From Thalassobacillus devorans (GTDB lineage: Bacteria > Bacillota > Bacilli > Bacillales > Halobacillaceae), in assembly GCF_900176565.1 (NCBI RefSeq), contig NZ_FXEH01000006.1, positions 1,674,001 through 1,738,000 on the forward strand: a stretch of 64,000 bases of DNA. The letters are read 5' to 3'. The notes beneath the pieces were generated by a model, which was given only the letters and a program-made list of their open reading frames with translations, had not been told where the DNA came from and searched no databases. The position numbers were made by a program, and so were the translations under genes. Shown here in pieces: positions 19,550 through 29,602 of this stretch. Numbering within the stretch: position 1 is the stretch's first letter; each line of letters begins with the position of its first letter.

Positions 19550-20119
19550 TCAGGATGGGAAAATATTGAATGAGTCAAGTTTTCGAGCAAGGCAAGCGAT
19601 AGGCAGACCTACGACGTTATAATAGTCGCCTTTGATACCTTTGACCAGCAAAGCTCCCTTCGTTTGAATGCCATAACTCCCCGCCTTATCAAAAGAATCC
19701 CCAGTATCTACATAACGGATAATATCGGTTTCAGTGAGTTCCAGGAACTCCACTTCTGTTCGGACTGCAAATAGTTCATGACTCTCGCTGCTGCGAATCA
19801 TTACACCGGTGTGAACGGCATGCGATCTTCCGCTTAACAGACGGAGCGTCTCGATGGCTTCCTCTTTTGATTCAGGCTTCCCTAACACCTTTCCGTCGAT
19901 ACTCACTACTGTGTCCGCTGTTATCAGAATTTCATTGTTATCAGTCGCAATATGATCCGCCTTTACTTCTGCCAGCTTCTTTACTAAGATTTCGGGATTT
20001 TTCTCCGTAACAACGGATTCATCCGCATCGCTCGTCCTTATCTCAAACCGGTAGCCTGCCAGTTCAAGCAATTCTTTTCTACGTGGTGACCCTGAGCCTA
20101 ACACTAATGTGTTCTTCAT
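19550..20119 (-). CDS. maf: Maf nucleoside triphosphate pyrophosphatase
   Basis: Maf proteins hydrolyse dTTP/UTP and modified nucleotides; B. subtilis Maf also affects septum formation. The 189-residue protein has the signature GSGSPRRKELLELAG, and ITADTVVSIDG with the catalytic Asp. The start follows an AAGGA-type site. The 184 bases upstream of it hold no gene. Confidence 0.94.
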   Translation of the reverse strand: MKNTLVLGSGSPRRKELLELAGYRFEIRTSDADESVVTEKNPEILVKKLAEVKADHIATDNNEILITADTVVSIDGKVLGKPESKEEAIETLRLLSGRSHAVHTGVMIRSSESHELFAVRTEVEFLELTETDIIRYVDTGDSFDKAGSYGIQTKGALLVKGIKGDYYNVVGLPIACLARKLDSFNIFPS

Positions 20120-20285
20120 ACTTAAATCCTTCCTGATAAAACTGTGAGGTTCTAATAAGTGTAGTAAACTCTAAACCAATTATAAAAACTGTATAATTTC
20201 CGTTTCTTCTCATTTTTTAAACAACTATCTATGTTCCATTATAAGTTTTCCCAGTTTTGTTGTTTACTTATAAGCTTAAAAATAA

Positions 20286-20313
20286 AAAATAGGTGGCAGG
20301 CACCTATTTTTTG
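20286..20313 (-). terminator. spoIIB terminator overlapping the stop codon
   Basis: AAAAATAGGTG/CACCTATTTTTT forms a stem with a short loop and a T-rich tail. The 5' arm includes the last Lys codons and TAG stop of spoIIB. Confidence 0.75.
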
Positions 20314-21215
20314 AGTATTTCTTCATAGCTTTTCCAAACTTCTAATAACAGGACATCTTGTTGGACAGAATCACTTGCTGACACGAGGGCAGCAATATTA
20401 TCTTTCAGCGCCATGAAGCTTTCCTCATTTGGCAAACGTTCGCCAAATTGCTTCCAACCCTCTTCCTTATTTTCCCCATTCAAAGTGGCAGAGAATAAAT
20501 CAGCGAAACCACTCAAGGGTTCCGCTTTTTCCTTGTTCACTTTTTCTATTTTTGGAACCGACCAGTTCTTCACATAGGTTTCCAGTCCATCTTGTTGTAA
20601 TTGAGATGCTTTTGACTGAGCTGCCTCATAGTCCGGAGCCAGCCCTGTAAATAAGAAGACATTTTCATCACGCTCCCACACAACTGTCGGATGCCCATGC
20701 TCTGTATAATTTTGGCTCCACTCTTCAGCTTTCTCCGTACTAGTAAAATATCCTGCTTGTACGACATATGCATCTGTGCCTGGAAGTGCCATCAATGTCT
20801 GACTTTCCTCTGCACCGGTATTAGTCGTTCCGCCGCTGTTTACTTCTGTCAGTGATACACCACTGTTTGCCGATGCGCCATCATTCTCAGTCATTCCAAC
20901 AAACATTCTTAATAACAGAAACCCCAATAAAAGACCGAAGATTAATGCAGTCATGACAACAATAAGAATATTCTTTACCGGAGAGGAAACCTTCTTCCTA
21001 CGCTTCTTCTTTTTATAATAGGGATGCTTTTTCCAAGCTTCCGGCTTGATCACATTGGCTGGTTCTTCTGTCCGTTCATATTCATACACTTCTGCTGTAG
21101 CAGCCTGTTCTTCTTTAGAAGAAACCACCTCTTCCATTGCTTTCTCATCTTCCCGGGGAATCAAAGTCTCTTTCCCGTTCATCCTGATAGATATCTTATT
21201 ATGATGCTTGTCCAA
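20304..21215 (-). CDS. spoIIB: Stage II sporulation protein SpoIIB
   Basis: SpoIIB helps localise the SpoIIDMP peptidoglycan hydrolases during engulfment. The protein of about 303 residues has a charged cytoplasmic N-terminus, a basic stretch KKKKRRKK, one membrane segment (about residues 81-103) and a SPOR domain (about 155-225, YVVQAGYFTSTEKAEEW), which binds denuded glycan. I prefer TTG 21215, eight bases after AGGTGG; tandem GTGs at 21222-21227 overlap that site. Position between comC and maf agrees. Confidence 0.88.
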   Translation of the reverse strand: MDKHHNKISIRMNGKETLIPREDEKAMEEVVSSKEEQAATAEVYEYERTEEPANVIKPEAWKKHPYYKKKKRRKKVSSPVKNILIVVMTALIFGLLLGFLLLRMFVGMTENDGASANSGVSLTEVNSGGTTNTGAEESQTLMALPGTDAYVVQAGYFTSTEKAEEWSQNYTEHGHPTVVWERDENVFLFTGLAPDYEAAQSKASQLQQDGLETYVKNWSVPKIEKVNKEKAEPLSGFADLFSATLNGENKEEGWKQFGERLPNEESFMALKDNIAALVSASDSVQQDVLLLEVWKSYEEILKK

Positions 21216-21264
21216 TAATCCCACCACCTTTACCGGCTTTTAATCCAATCTACCACACCCCAGA

Positions 21265-21295
21265 CAAAAAACCAGACGACCGGTGTCGTCTGGTT
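21265..21295 (-). terminator. comC terminator
   Basis: The perfect 11-bp stem AACCAGACGAC/GTCGTCTGGTT with loop ACCG is followed by TTTTTG on the minus strand. Confidence 0.9.
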
Positions 21296-21375
21296 ACCAA
21301 TAAAATCATCTATTTATGTCTAATATTGCTTCGTTTTATTTTGATACTATTGCTCTTATAAAGCCAAAAGAACCT

Positions 21376-22131
21376 TTACCATACCAATAGCACATACCAG
21401 CCTATAATATCGCTTCCTGCAAAATAAGTAATCAACGCCGCAATTATAATATAGGGCCCGAAAGGAACCGGACTCTTTCGATCAATGATTCTTAGACTCA
21501 ATAATAATACGCTAATCACTGCACCAATTAAGATGGAGAGGAAAAAAACTAGTAATACCTGTTGCCAGCCTAAGAGAAAACCAAGCAGTCCAAACAACTT
21601 CATATCTCCTGAACCTATCCCACCTTGAGTAATAAAAATAATAATAAAAATTAAAAGGAAGGCAATGAAGGCACCTATGATAGATGAATACCATGGCTCT
21701 AAAGGATAGACAGTTCGAAAGAGGATAACCAGTGGGAGGTAGAATAATAATAAACGATCGGGGATGATCATATATACCAAATCACTAACCAGGATAATCA
21801 TTCCTAAGGAAATTAATATTATGGCGCCGATTAACTCGTAACCCCACCCATAAACTAAAAAGCTCGAAACAAATAATAATCCTGTCAATAATTCGGTTAG
21901 CGGATATAAAAAGGAGAATTTTGCTTTACAGTAACGGCATCTGCCGCGAAGTGCCAAATAGGAAAGAACCGGTATCATGTCCCAGCCATTAAGGGTTTGA
22001 CTGCAACTGCTGCAATAAGATCGAGAGGTTGAGAAATTTTCCCCCTGCGGCATGCGCCGGCCAACAACATTAAAAAAGGACCCAAATATAATTCCAAACA
22101 TAAACATTATTACTGCTAAAACCACTACCAT
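21376..22131 (-). CDS. comC: Type IV prepilin peptidase ComC
   Basis: ComC cleaves and methylates the leader of competence pseudopilins (ComGC and relatives), which are needed for DNA uptake. The 251-residue protein has eight or so hydrophobic segments, the cytoplasmic zinc-type pairs CSSC and CRYC (about residues 41-44 and 66-69), and the catalytic GSGDMK aspartate. Family members also need an earlier aspartate, present at LVSDLVYM. It implies that the organism keeps a competence pilus. Confidence 0.93.
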   Translation of the reverse strand: MVVVLAVIMFMFGIIFGSFFNVVGRRMPQGENFSTSRSYCSSCSQTLNGWDMIPVLSYLALRGRCRYCKAKFSFLYPLTELLTGLLFVSSFLVYGWGYELIGAIILISLGMIILVSDLVYMIIPDRLLLFYLPLVILFRTVYPLEPWYSSIIGAFIAFLLIFIIIFITQGGIGSGDMKLFGLLGFLLGWQQVLLVFFLSILIGAVISVLLLSLRIIDRKSPVPFGPYIIIAALITYFAGSDIIGWYVLLVW

Positions 22132-22267
22132 ATGTTCATCCCCTCTTAGAATGTGATTTTAATAAAAATCAGCTATCACCTGCTGTGGGCTAGATGAAAG
22201 TTGTCATTTCTACTTTATATATCGGATACCAGGTCTAACTTTTGTATAAGCCGTACAAAAATACTAT

Positions 22268-22297
22268 ATAAATAGCCGAGTGACGAATCACTCGGCT
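22268..22297 (-). terminator. Terminator after the GGDEF gene
   Basis: The 10-bp stem AGCCGAGTGA/TCACTCGGCT with a TTCG loop overlaps the end of the gene. The tail (ATTTATAT) is weak in T. Upstream of comC, 157 bases hold nothing else. Confidence 0.65.
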
Positions 22298-23739
22298 AAA
22301 GCTTTATTGCTTTGATAAACGGCAACTTTGTTTCTGCCTTTTTGCTTAGCCCCCATGTACATGGCACGGTCAGCATGCCGGACTAATTCCAGGGGCTGTT
22401 CACAATGTTCGGGATAAGAAGCAACCCCAATGCTGGCAGTCAGCACCAGTGATTCCTCTTTGTCCCCTAGCATGTGTTCCTGCAGTATAATTTTCTTTGA
22501 TGCAATTTTTCTACGCACTTTATCTGCCAGCTGAAAACTTTCTTCTACAGAGTAATCCGGAAGCATAATTACAAACTCCTCACCTCCGTACCTTGCAACT
22601 ACACCTTCCCCTCCAATCATTTCAACAAGCCAGTCCGCCAATGTACAAATAACTTCGTTCCCACTTTGATGGCCATATGTATCGTTGACTGATTTAAAGT
22701 GATCAATGTCTAATAAGATCAGCGACAAAGGTCTGTTGATATTTTGCTGAATTTGAAAAGTTTGTTCCAGCTGTTCTTCAAAGTAGCGGTAATTATATAA
22801 ATTTGTAAGCGGACAACGTTCACTTTGATTCTTCGTTTCTTCATAGTTTTTGGCATTTTCCATAGCAATGACAAGATAATTGGATAGTATATCAACAATC
22901 ATATACTGAAATTTTTCAAAAGCCCTCTTTTCTTTTGATACTACCGTGATTACCGAAACAATTTCATCATTTCGGAAAACAGGTAAAGAAATCAGACTTT
23001 CCCCTTCTTCCGGAATCCCTTCCTGATTCTGTTTTTTCCATTGGTCCCGGCGGTGATATTGTAACGCTTTCCTTTGTTGAAGCACAGCACCACTGATACT
23101 TTCCCCTTTTTCTAAAAAGAACTGCGGGATGTTCTGTTGTTGCTGTACCTTATAAAAGCGACTCATTTTTATTTTTTCCTGATCTATAACATCATAAATA
23201 TAGGTAAAATCAATGGGCAATAGCTTTACTAATCGGCTGATAAACAAATCCATTACTTCCGATTCCTTCAGACGGCCTGTCAATTCGTGACCGATTTCAC
23301 TTGTTTTTTGCAAATAACTGTTGAGCTGTCTGCTTTTATAATAAAGCATCATCATTGCTGATATAAACGCGAAAGGTATCCCTACATAATACACAGCAGC
23401 CAGGCCCATATCAGCATATAATCTATACAAAACAAAACCTACCGGTAATATTAGCAGGGTAGTATAAATTTCCCACAAAGTTGCGCGGTCAATCCACTGA
23501 AAGGGACGCTTCATAAGAAACAGGCCCAATAATTTGATCAATATCTGATTAGTAACGAAAGTGGTCAGGGCCTAGGCAAGAATCGGAATTATATCATACA
23601 GTGTTTGATAGGCTTCACTGCCATGCTGCCCTCCCATTAAGTAGTAAATGGAAGCACCCGAGATACTCGTCACTAAAAAAACCAGCATATTCAACGGGAG
23701 ACGGTATAAATCCTGGCGGGATATACGCATTTTTATCAT
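22288..23739 (-). pseudogene. GAF-GGDEF diguanylate cyclase interrupted by an in-frame TAG
   Basis: Codons from ATG 23737-23739 to the stop at 22288 form one frame broken only by TAG at 23572-23574. The upstream part encodes MIKMRISRQDLYRL... and a first hydrophobic segment. The downstream part (readable from TTG 23539, 417 residues) has two more membrane segments, a GAF domain (about residues 85-230) and a GGDEF domain with GGEEF (319-323). The GGEEF is compatible with c-di-GMP synthesis. I see no RxxD inhibitory site five residues before it. The ATG lies 43 bases after folC, fitting a former folC-linked gene. The shorter TTG form lacks a clear binding site. It could be a recent null, readthrough or an assembly error. 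Confidence 0.75.
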
Positions 23740-23782
23740 GAGCGATTCCAGTGACTGGAATTTTCAGATAACTATAATACTA

Positions 23783-25078
23783 TCATACCATAGACCTATA
23801 TTCAAAGTATTTTCTCACATCAGAAATAAAATATAATGATCCTGCCACTATTAGTAGATCCTTATCGTTCATTTTACCTATTATATCATCGAGCGCCTGT
23901 TGCCAACTTTCCTGCACGACTGAATTTTCCCCTCCATAAATTTCTTTCAATGCTTTCCCGTTCATGGCGCGAGGAAAATCAAAACTAGTGAATATTATGG
24001 AGGTGAAATTTCCTTTTAATTGTCGCAACATGCCTTTCACTGGTTTGTCTTCAAGGGCTGCATAGAGCAAGTGTTTTTGTTGTTGGGGGTAATGTTCAGC
24101 AATCGTTCGCATGAGTGTACTTGTGCCTTCCTCATTATGGGCTCCATCTAAAATGACTAACGGGTTATTCCATACACGCTCAAAACGTCCCGGCCACTTT
24201 GTTGACATAATACTATTACTGTAATGTTCACGTTTGAAAGGTGCTCCTTTTTCCTTAAGTACCTCCATTACTTGCAAAGCTACTGCTGCATTTTTCTCCT
24301 GATGTCTACCTTTCATTCGGCTTATTAGTTCATTCGATACAAACTGATTAGCATGGAAAGTGAAATGTTCCCCTTCCTCATCACTATAGTTGTGTTCCAC
24401 AAAGAACTCTTTGTTCAATCGATAAAGTTCTGCCTCCATCGTTCTCGCTCTTTCTTCGATTACATGGATAGCAGCATTATTTTCAACCGCTGTGACCACT
24501 GGCACATGTTTCTTAATGATCCCAGCCTTTTCCGCTGCAATCTTCTCATAACTATTTCCCAGGATATTCATATGGTCCAGGCCGACATTCGTTATCGCCG
24601 CCACAATGGGTTGAATGATATTCGTTGAATCAAACCGACCTCCTAAACCTGTTTCCATAATTACGAAATCAAGCTGTGATTGCTGAAAATAAACAATCGC
24701 CATCGCAGTGATTACTTCAAATTCTGTTGGTTCTCCTAGATGCGTTTCTCCCAATTCTTCTGCCAAGGGTTTAACCGTCTCCACAAGGTGCACCCAATCT
24801 TCATCTTTAATCGCTTTCCCATTTACACTAATTCGTTCATTAAAATGAATGATGTAAGGCGACGTAAATGTCCCTACGTTCATTCCCTGATCTTCGAGTA
24901 AATGCCGCAAAAAAGAAAGTGTCGACCCCTTACCATTTGTTCCGGCAATATGAATAGCATTGATATCCTTTTCCGGGTGGCCTAATCTGTCCATCATCCA
25001 TTCCATCCGCTTCAGTCCTGGTTTAATCTTGAATTTTTCACGGCTATGTATCCATGCAATGGCTTCATCATATTTCAT
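23783..25078 (-). CDS. folC: Folylpolyglutamate/dihydrofolate synthase
   Basis: FolC adds glutamate to dihydropteroate and extends folate polyglutamate tails. The 431-residue Mur-ligase-type protein has the P-loop HIAGTNGKGSTLSFL, the family motif FTSPYIIHFNERI, and DGAHNEEG near residue 310. The start at 25078 follows AAAGGAGG by seven bases; the upstream ATG at 25096 is part of that site. A hairpin lies directly before it, and a valS terminator further upstream. Confidence 0.93.
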   Translation of the reverse strand: MKYDEAIAWIHSREKFKIKPGLKRMEWMMDRLGHPEKDINAIHIAGTNGKGSTLSFLRHLLEDQGMNVGTFTSPYIIHFNERISVNGKAIKDEDWVHLVETVKPLAEELGETHLGEPTEFEVITAMAIVYFQQSQLDFVIMETGLGGRFDSTNIIQPIVAAITNVGLDHMNILGNSYEKIAAEKAGIIKKHVPVVTAVENNAAIHVIEERARTMEAELYRLNKEFFVEHNYSDEEGEHFTFHANQFVSNELISRMKGRHQEKNAAVALQVMEVLKEKGAPFKREHYSNSIMSTKWPGRFERVWNNPLVILDGAHNEEGTSTLMRTIAEHYPQQQKHLLYAALEDKPVKGMLRQLKGNFTSIIFTSFDFPRAMNGKALKEIYGGENSVVQESWQQALDDIIGKMNDKDLLIVAGSLYFISDVRKYFEYRSMV

Positions 25079-25096
25079 TAATGCTCCTCCTTTCAT

Positions 25097-25121
25097 TAAA
25101 AAACTTGGCTTATCGCCAAGT
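25097..25121 (-). terminator. Hairpin with T-run in the folC leader
   Basis: The stem ACTTGGC/GCCAAGT with a 5-base loop is followed by TTTTTT and then the folC ribosome binding site. It may act as an attenuator or a second barrier to valS readthrough. Confidence 0.55.
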
Positions 25122-25193
25122 ATTTATGACGAAAGCCTTAGTTTTTCTTATACTTTTATCCTTTTACAAGGTTAAACTTTCTTAAAGTATAAC

Positions 25194-25225
25194 AAAGAGA
25201 GGGTATCCCCATTAGGAACACCCTC
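25194..25225 (-). terminator. valS terminator
   Basis: GAGGGT (25199-25204) pairs with ACCCTC (25220-25225), with partial pairing of GTTCC and GGGGAT inside. A TCTTTGTT tail follows on the minus strand, just after the valS stop. Confidence 0.6.
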
Positions 25226-25239
25226 AGCTTTTTAACTGT

Positions 25240-27882
25240 TTATGCTTTGAGCTCTTTGATTCGGGCTTCTACTTTTTCCCGTTTATCCAGGTAATCCTTT
25301 TCTTTTTTACGCTCTTCATCGACTACATGCTCGGGAGCTTTCTTGACAAAACCTTCGTTTGAAAGTTTCTTTTGTACTCGTTCCACTTCTTTCTCCCATT
25401 TATCACGTTCTTTTTCTAAACGCTTGATTTCATCCTCGATGTTAATCAAGCCGGCCAAAGGCAAGTAAAGTTCTGCTCCGGTTACAACAGCTGACATTGC
25501 TTTTTCTGGTGCCTTGATGCTGGTTGAGATTGTCAGATCGCTTGGATTACAGAACCGCTCCAGATAATGACGATTCGTTTCCAACTCTTGTGCAACTTCT
25601 TTATCTTTGGTCTGGATCATTAACTGAATTTCCTTTGACATCGGTGTATCGACTTCAGCACGGATGTTACGAACAGAACGAATGATATTGACAAGCCGTT
25701 CCATTTCCCCTACCGCTCGATCGTTATTAAAGGTCGGATTTACTCTCGGCCAGGACGCTTGCGTGATAGACTCACCTTCGTGTGGCAAGTGCTGCCAGAT
25801 TTCCTCTGTTACGAACGGCATGAATGGATGAAGCATTCTCATAATGTTGTCTAACGTATAGGCAAGTACAGAACGTGTCGTCTTAATTTTCGCTTCGTCC
25901 TCCCCATACAAAGGCAGTTTCGCCATTTCTATATACCAGTCACAAAATTCGTCCCAAATGAAATTGTAGAGATGGCGGCCTGCTTCACCGAACTCATAAC
26001 GGTCGATGTTCTTAGTTACTTGTTCGATTGTCTGATTCAACCTGGTCAAAATCCATTCGTCTGCTACAGATTTTTCCCCTGATAAATCAATCTCTTCGTA
26101 TTTCATGCCACCCATGTTCATTAACGCAAAACGGGAAGCATTCCAGATTTTATTAACGAAATTCCAGGTCGATTCTACTTTTTCCCATTGAAAACGCAAA
26201 TCCTGCCCTGGAGCGGAACCAGTGGACAAGAAATAACGAAGCGAATCTGCCCCATATTTCTCTATGACATCCATTGGGTCCACACCATTGCCAAGCGACT
26301 TACTCATCTTCCTGCCTTCCGCATCCCTGACTAAACCATGAATCAACACGTCTTTGAAAGGACGACGTCCTGTAAATTCGATGGACTGGAAAATCATTCG
26401 GCTAACCCAGAAGAAGATAATATCATAACCTGTAACTAATGCATTCGTTGGAAAATGGCGCTGGAAGTCTTCATTATTTTCATCCGGCCATCCCATGGTG
26501 GAAAATGGCCATAACGCGGAGGAGAACCAAGTATCTAATACGTCCGTATCCTGCTCCCAGTTCTCTTCATCTTCTGGTGCTTCTTTGCCAACATAAATTT
26601 CTCCTGTTTCTTTATGATACCAGGCCGGGATACGATGTCCCCACCATAGTTGACGGGAAATGCACCAGTCACGAATATTTTCCATCCAATGGAGATAAGT
26701 CTTTTCAAATCGGTCAGGTACAAAGTGAACTTTGTCTTCGCCTTGTTGTAATTTAATTGCTTCTTCTGCAAGCGGCTCCATATTCACGAACCATTGTGTA
26801 GATAGATAAGGCTCCACAACTGCACCACTTCGTTCTGAATGACCTACCGAATGATCATGGTCTTCTATGTCAAACAAAATACCTTGTTCTTGCAGATCCT
26901 TTACCAGCTGTTTCCGGCATTCGAATCGGTCCATGCCCTGGTATTTGCCAGCATTTTCATTCATTGTACCGTCTTCATTCATAACTAAAATACGTTCCAG
27001 GTTATGACGGTTGCCAATTTCAAAGTCATTCGGATCATGAGCAGGAGTGATTTTCACCGCACCAGAACCAAAATCCATATCTACATAATCATCAGCCACT
27101 ATTTCTATTTCCCGTTCAATTACAGGCAACGTAACCTTCTTGCCAATCAAATGCTTATAACGATCATCTTCCGGGTGGACAGCAACTGCCGTATCACCCA
27201 GCATTGTCTCCGGACGAGTCGTTGCTATTTCTATATGACCAGAGCCGTCGCTTAATGGATATTTCATATGATAGAAATGACCTTTGACATCTTTATAAAT
27301 GACCTCAATATCAGAGAGAGCCGTCTTCGTAGCAGGGTCCCAGTTGATGATATATTCACCACGATAGATCAGGTCTTTTTCAAACAGCTTTACAAATACT
27401 TCTTTAACAGCATTCGACAATCCCTCATCCAAAGTAAACCGTTCTCTGGAATAATCAAGACCAAGTCCCAGTTTCTCCCACTGTGTACGGATGAAATCTG
27501 CATATTCCTCTTTCCATCCCCATGCTTGTTCAAGGAATTTTTCCCTGCCTAAATCATAGCGGGATTGCCCTCGTTCCTTTAATTTTGCTTCTACTTTTGC
27601 CTGGGTTGCAATCCCTGCATGATCCATGCCAGGAAGCCATAGCACATCGTACCCCTGCATACGTTTTACTCGTGTAATGATATCCTGTAACGTCGTATCC
27701 CATGCATGACCGAGGTGTAGTTTACCTGTTACGTTCGGCGGTGGTATGACAACTGTATAAGGTTCTTTCGATTTATCTCCGGTTGCTTCGAAAAACTTCC
27801 CATCTACCCAATATTGATACCTGTCTTGTTCGACTGCGGTCGGGTCGTATTTAGGCGGTAAGGATACTTCTTGATTACTCAT
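25240..27882 (-). CDS. valS: Valyl-tRNA synthetase
   Basis: ValS charges tRNA-Val and edits threonine. The 880-residue class I enzyme has [10 protein letters not shown] (HIGH motif), the CP1 editing domain, the KMSKS motif in [11 protein letters not shown], an anticodon-binding domain, and the C-terminal coiled coil typical of ValS (from about residue 810). The start at 27882 ([10 protein letters not shown]) has AGGAGG nine bases upstream; the longer frame to 27918 runs into the leader. It is controlled by a T-box leader. Confidence 0.97.
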   Translation of the reverse strand: MSNQEVSLPPKYDPTAVEQDRYQYWVDGKFFEATGDKSKEPYTVVIPPPNVTGKLHLGHAWDTTLQDIITRVKRMQGYDVLWLPGMDHAGIATQAKVEAKLKERGQSRYDLGREKFLEQAWGWKEEYADFIRTQWEKLGLGLDYSRERFTLDEGLSNAVKEVFVKLFEKDLIYRGEYIINWDPATKTALSDIEVIYKDVKGHFYHMKYPLSDGSGHIEIATTRPETMLGDTAVAVHPEDDRYKHLIGKKVTLPVIEREIEIVADDYVDMDFGSGAVKITPAHDPNDFEIGNRHNLERILVMNEDGTMNENAGKYQGMDRFECRKQLVKDLQEQGILFDIEDHDHSVGHSERSGAVVEPYLSTQWFVNMEPLAEEAIKLQQGEDKVHFVPDRFEKTYLHWMENIRDWCISRQLWWGHRIPAWYHKETGEIYVGKEAPEDEENWEQDTDVLDTWFSSALWPFSTMGWPDENNEDFQRHFPTNALVTGYDIIFFWVSRMIFQSIEFTGRRPFKDVLIHGLVRDAEGRKMSKSLGNGVDPMDVIEKYGADSLRYFLSTGSAPGQDLRFQWEKVESTWNFVNKIWNASRFALMNMGGMKYEEIDLSGEKSVADEWILTRLNQTIEQVTKNIDRYEFGEAGRHLYNFIWDEFCDWYIEMAKLPLYGEDEAKIKTTRSVLAYTLDNIMRMLHPFMPFVTEEIWQHLPHEGESITQASWPRVNPTFNNDRAVGEMERLVNIIRSVRNIRAEVDTPMSKEIQLMIQTKDKEVAQELETNRHYLERFCNPSDLTISTSIKAPEKAMSAVVTGAELYLPLAGLINIEDEIKRLEKERDKWEKEVERVQKKLSNEGFVKKAPEHVVDEERKKEKDYLDKREKVEARIKELKA

Positions 27883-27952
27883 CTTACATTTCCTCCTTAT
27901 ATTTACGTGACTAGACATACTTGGGTCGCCACCTTATGTTACTTTTTTAAAA

Positions 27953-28220
27953 AAAATAAAAAAATCCCTATCATCCAAAAAAGGACGAAAGAGATTGATC
28001 TCCGTGGTACCACCTTTATTCACAAGAAAAAAATGATTTCTTGTGCACTCGATTTGTTAACGGCTTCTAACCGGCACCTTCTACTTTCATTCAAAGGAGC
28101 TGCATCCGGGGCGACCTTCCAGTATGCATAATCCTGGAAAACTTTCAGCAATTGTTTTCCTCTCTGTCGGGATGCATTCTGTACTCTTCCCCATCAAGGC
28201 ATTTCACGTGTTCAATTATA
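27953..28220 (-). ncRNA. T-box riboswitch of valS
   Basis: The leader contains the T-box core GGTGGTACCACGGAG (28001-28015), which pairs with the tRNA acceptor end. A downstream stem built from CGTCC/GGATG is followed by ATTTTTTTATTTTTTT (to about 27953), the terminator. The stem I region lies between 28050 and 28215. A GTC in the context AAGGTCGCC (28113-28115) is a candidate valine specifier, and the position fits. Uncharged tRNA-Val should favour antitermination. Confidence 0.88.
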
Positions 28221-28226
28221 TTTCAT

Positions 28227-28255
28227 ATTGTATAGAGAAATGTATTTAAAATCAA
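28227..28255 (-). promoter_or_regulatory. valS T-box promoter
   Basis: TTGATT (28250-28255) and TACAAT (28227-28232) with a 17-bp spacer, just upstream of the T-box RNA. Confidence 0.75.
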
Positions 28256-28329
28256 CTGTTACTTAAAAAATCCGCATTTTCATCATTTTTGCCGTTTCTT
28301 CATATTTTATACTAAAGAGGTGAATTATA

Positions 28330-28518
28330 ATGAGCAGACTGTACCGCTACCGCCTGCCACCCTGGTGTCGAAGATGGCTCTACATCATTGAAAAAGCGAT
28401 GCTGCCACTGGCCATTTTCCAACTGCTGCGCACCCTTCTCTTCCCAACTACCTTTGATGTATTGTTGCTTGGGATTATTCTTGGGATTTTCCTTGCTTTT
28501 CATCTGGAGTGGATTTAG
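28330..28518 (+). CDS. Small membrane protein, possibly YszA-like
   Basis: This 62-residue plus-strand gene has a strong ribosome binding site AAAGAGGTGA six bases before its ATG. The product has an Arg-rich start (SRLYRYRLPPWCRRW) and two hydrophobic stretches (about residues 18-38 and 42-60), so a small membrane protein is likely. B. subtilis has a small gene, yszA, beside valS; orthology is a guess from position and size. It converges on ysxE, and the two coding regions overlap tail to tail by 44 bases. Function unknown. Confidence 0.6.
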   Translation: MSRLYRYRLPPWCRRWLYIIEKAMLPLAIFQLLRTLLFPTTFDVLLLGIILGIFLAFHLEWI

Positions 28519-29596
28519 ATTCATTATCCTTTAGTTGCTGGGCTTGAAAAGTATTGAAGAGAGATTCAGCGATCAAACGACCATAGACAATGCGTCTGAA
28601 GCTCTTTTCTAATTTTTGCACCTTTTCAAGCTCACTTGACCTTTCCTCCCTTAATAGACGATCCAAGCGCGTTAAATAATGATGGGGATCAATAAGGTGG
28701 ATGGCTAAAAGCAAACGTTCCTGATTGGTTATTCCGTACAAACGTTCATAAACAGAAAACTTTTTCTTATATTCTTCAACAGGGCTGTCATGAAAGCGGA
28801 AATCATTCAAAAAAAACCTGCTCAAATCTAACATGGGAGGACCAACAAACATTTGCTCCCAATTCACAAAATAACTATGACCATGATATTGAATAATGTG
28901 ATCATTCTTTAAATTACCATGATTGATCACGTGGGGTAAGTTATCAGGTAAACGATCTCGTTCAGGAAGCTCCTGATATAGTTCTTTCATAAATTCCAAT
29001 GTGTAATGAAGCTGTTTATACTGAGAACATACGGCGAGTCCAAGTGGAGGCATATAGTGACGCTTTTCAAAAGCTTCTACTTTCTCCAGAAGAAGTTGGT
29101 GTGCCTGGATGCCTGCTTCTTTTTTTTGCCACAAATATTCCATATACGCTTGATTATCAGATTGGGTTTGTTTCGATTGTTTGTGTAAAGTGCCAAGACT
29201 ACGGAAAAAACTTTCAATATCATGACTTGGGTATTCATCCTTCGTATGCTCTACCCATGGGGTCAAATAATAGATGTGACTCCGTCCTAACACATAGGGC
29301 ATGCCATCTGTGGTACGTGCAAATGGGGGAGCAAAGTTCTTCCCGTTCACTTCCAACCAGTTTATAATCGGCCTCCACTTATCTTCTTCATGCGAATGAT
29401 AGCGGGATTGCTTAAACGCGAACACGCCATTATCAGTCTCCACCCGGTGCAATTTGTCAGTCACCTGCCGGATATGATAACCAGATATTCCATAGCTGTG
29501 GATGAAATTATGAATCTCTTCCAAAAAAGTTCCCTCCCTGAAAACAGATGGGGCTGCCTTGGAAGAAATAAATTCTTCCTCGACAGCCGTTAGCAT
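28475..29596 (-). CDS. ysxE: Spore coat kinase-like protein YsxE
   Basis: The 373-residue protein is a CotS-family, phosphotransferase-fold protein encoded six bases after spoVID, the position of ysxE in B. subtilis. The nucleotide-binding lysine region (GVFAFKQSRY) is present. The catalytic loop reads HGNLKNDH (226-233) and the metal motif reads NWEQM (245-249): both positions usually held by Asp are changed to Asn. It is probably a pseudokinase with a structural or scaffold role in the coat with SpoVID. Confidence 0.85.
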   Translation of the reverse strand: MLTAVEEEFISSKAAPSVFREGTFLEEIHNFIHSYGISGYHIRQVTDKLHRVETDNGVFAFKQSRYHSHEEDKWRPIINWLEVNGKNFAPPFARTTDGMPYVLGRSHIYYLTPWVEHTKDEYPSHDIESFFRSLGTLHKQSKQTQSDNQAYMEYLWQKKEAGIQAHQLLLEKVEAFEKRHYMPPLGLAVCSQYKQLHYTLEFMKELYQELPERDRLPDNLPHVINHGNLKNDHIIQYHGHSYFVNWEQMFVGPPMLDLSRFFLNDFRFHDSPVEEYKKKFSVYERLYGITNQERLLLAIHLIDPHHYLTRLDRLLREERSSELEKVQKLEKSFRRIVYGRLIAESLFNTFQAQQLKDNESKSTPDEKQGKSQE

Positions 29597-29602
29597 CCTT
29601 TA

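Noticed and set aside
26439-26756. Plus-strand frames inside valS and other large genes
   Set aside because: Antisense shadows of well-supported conserved proteins with no start signals.
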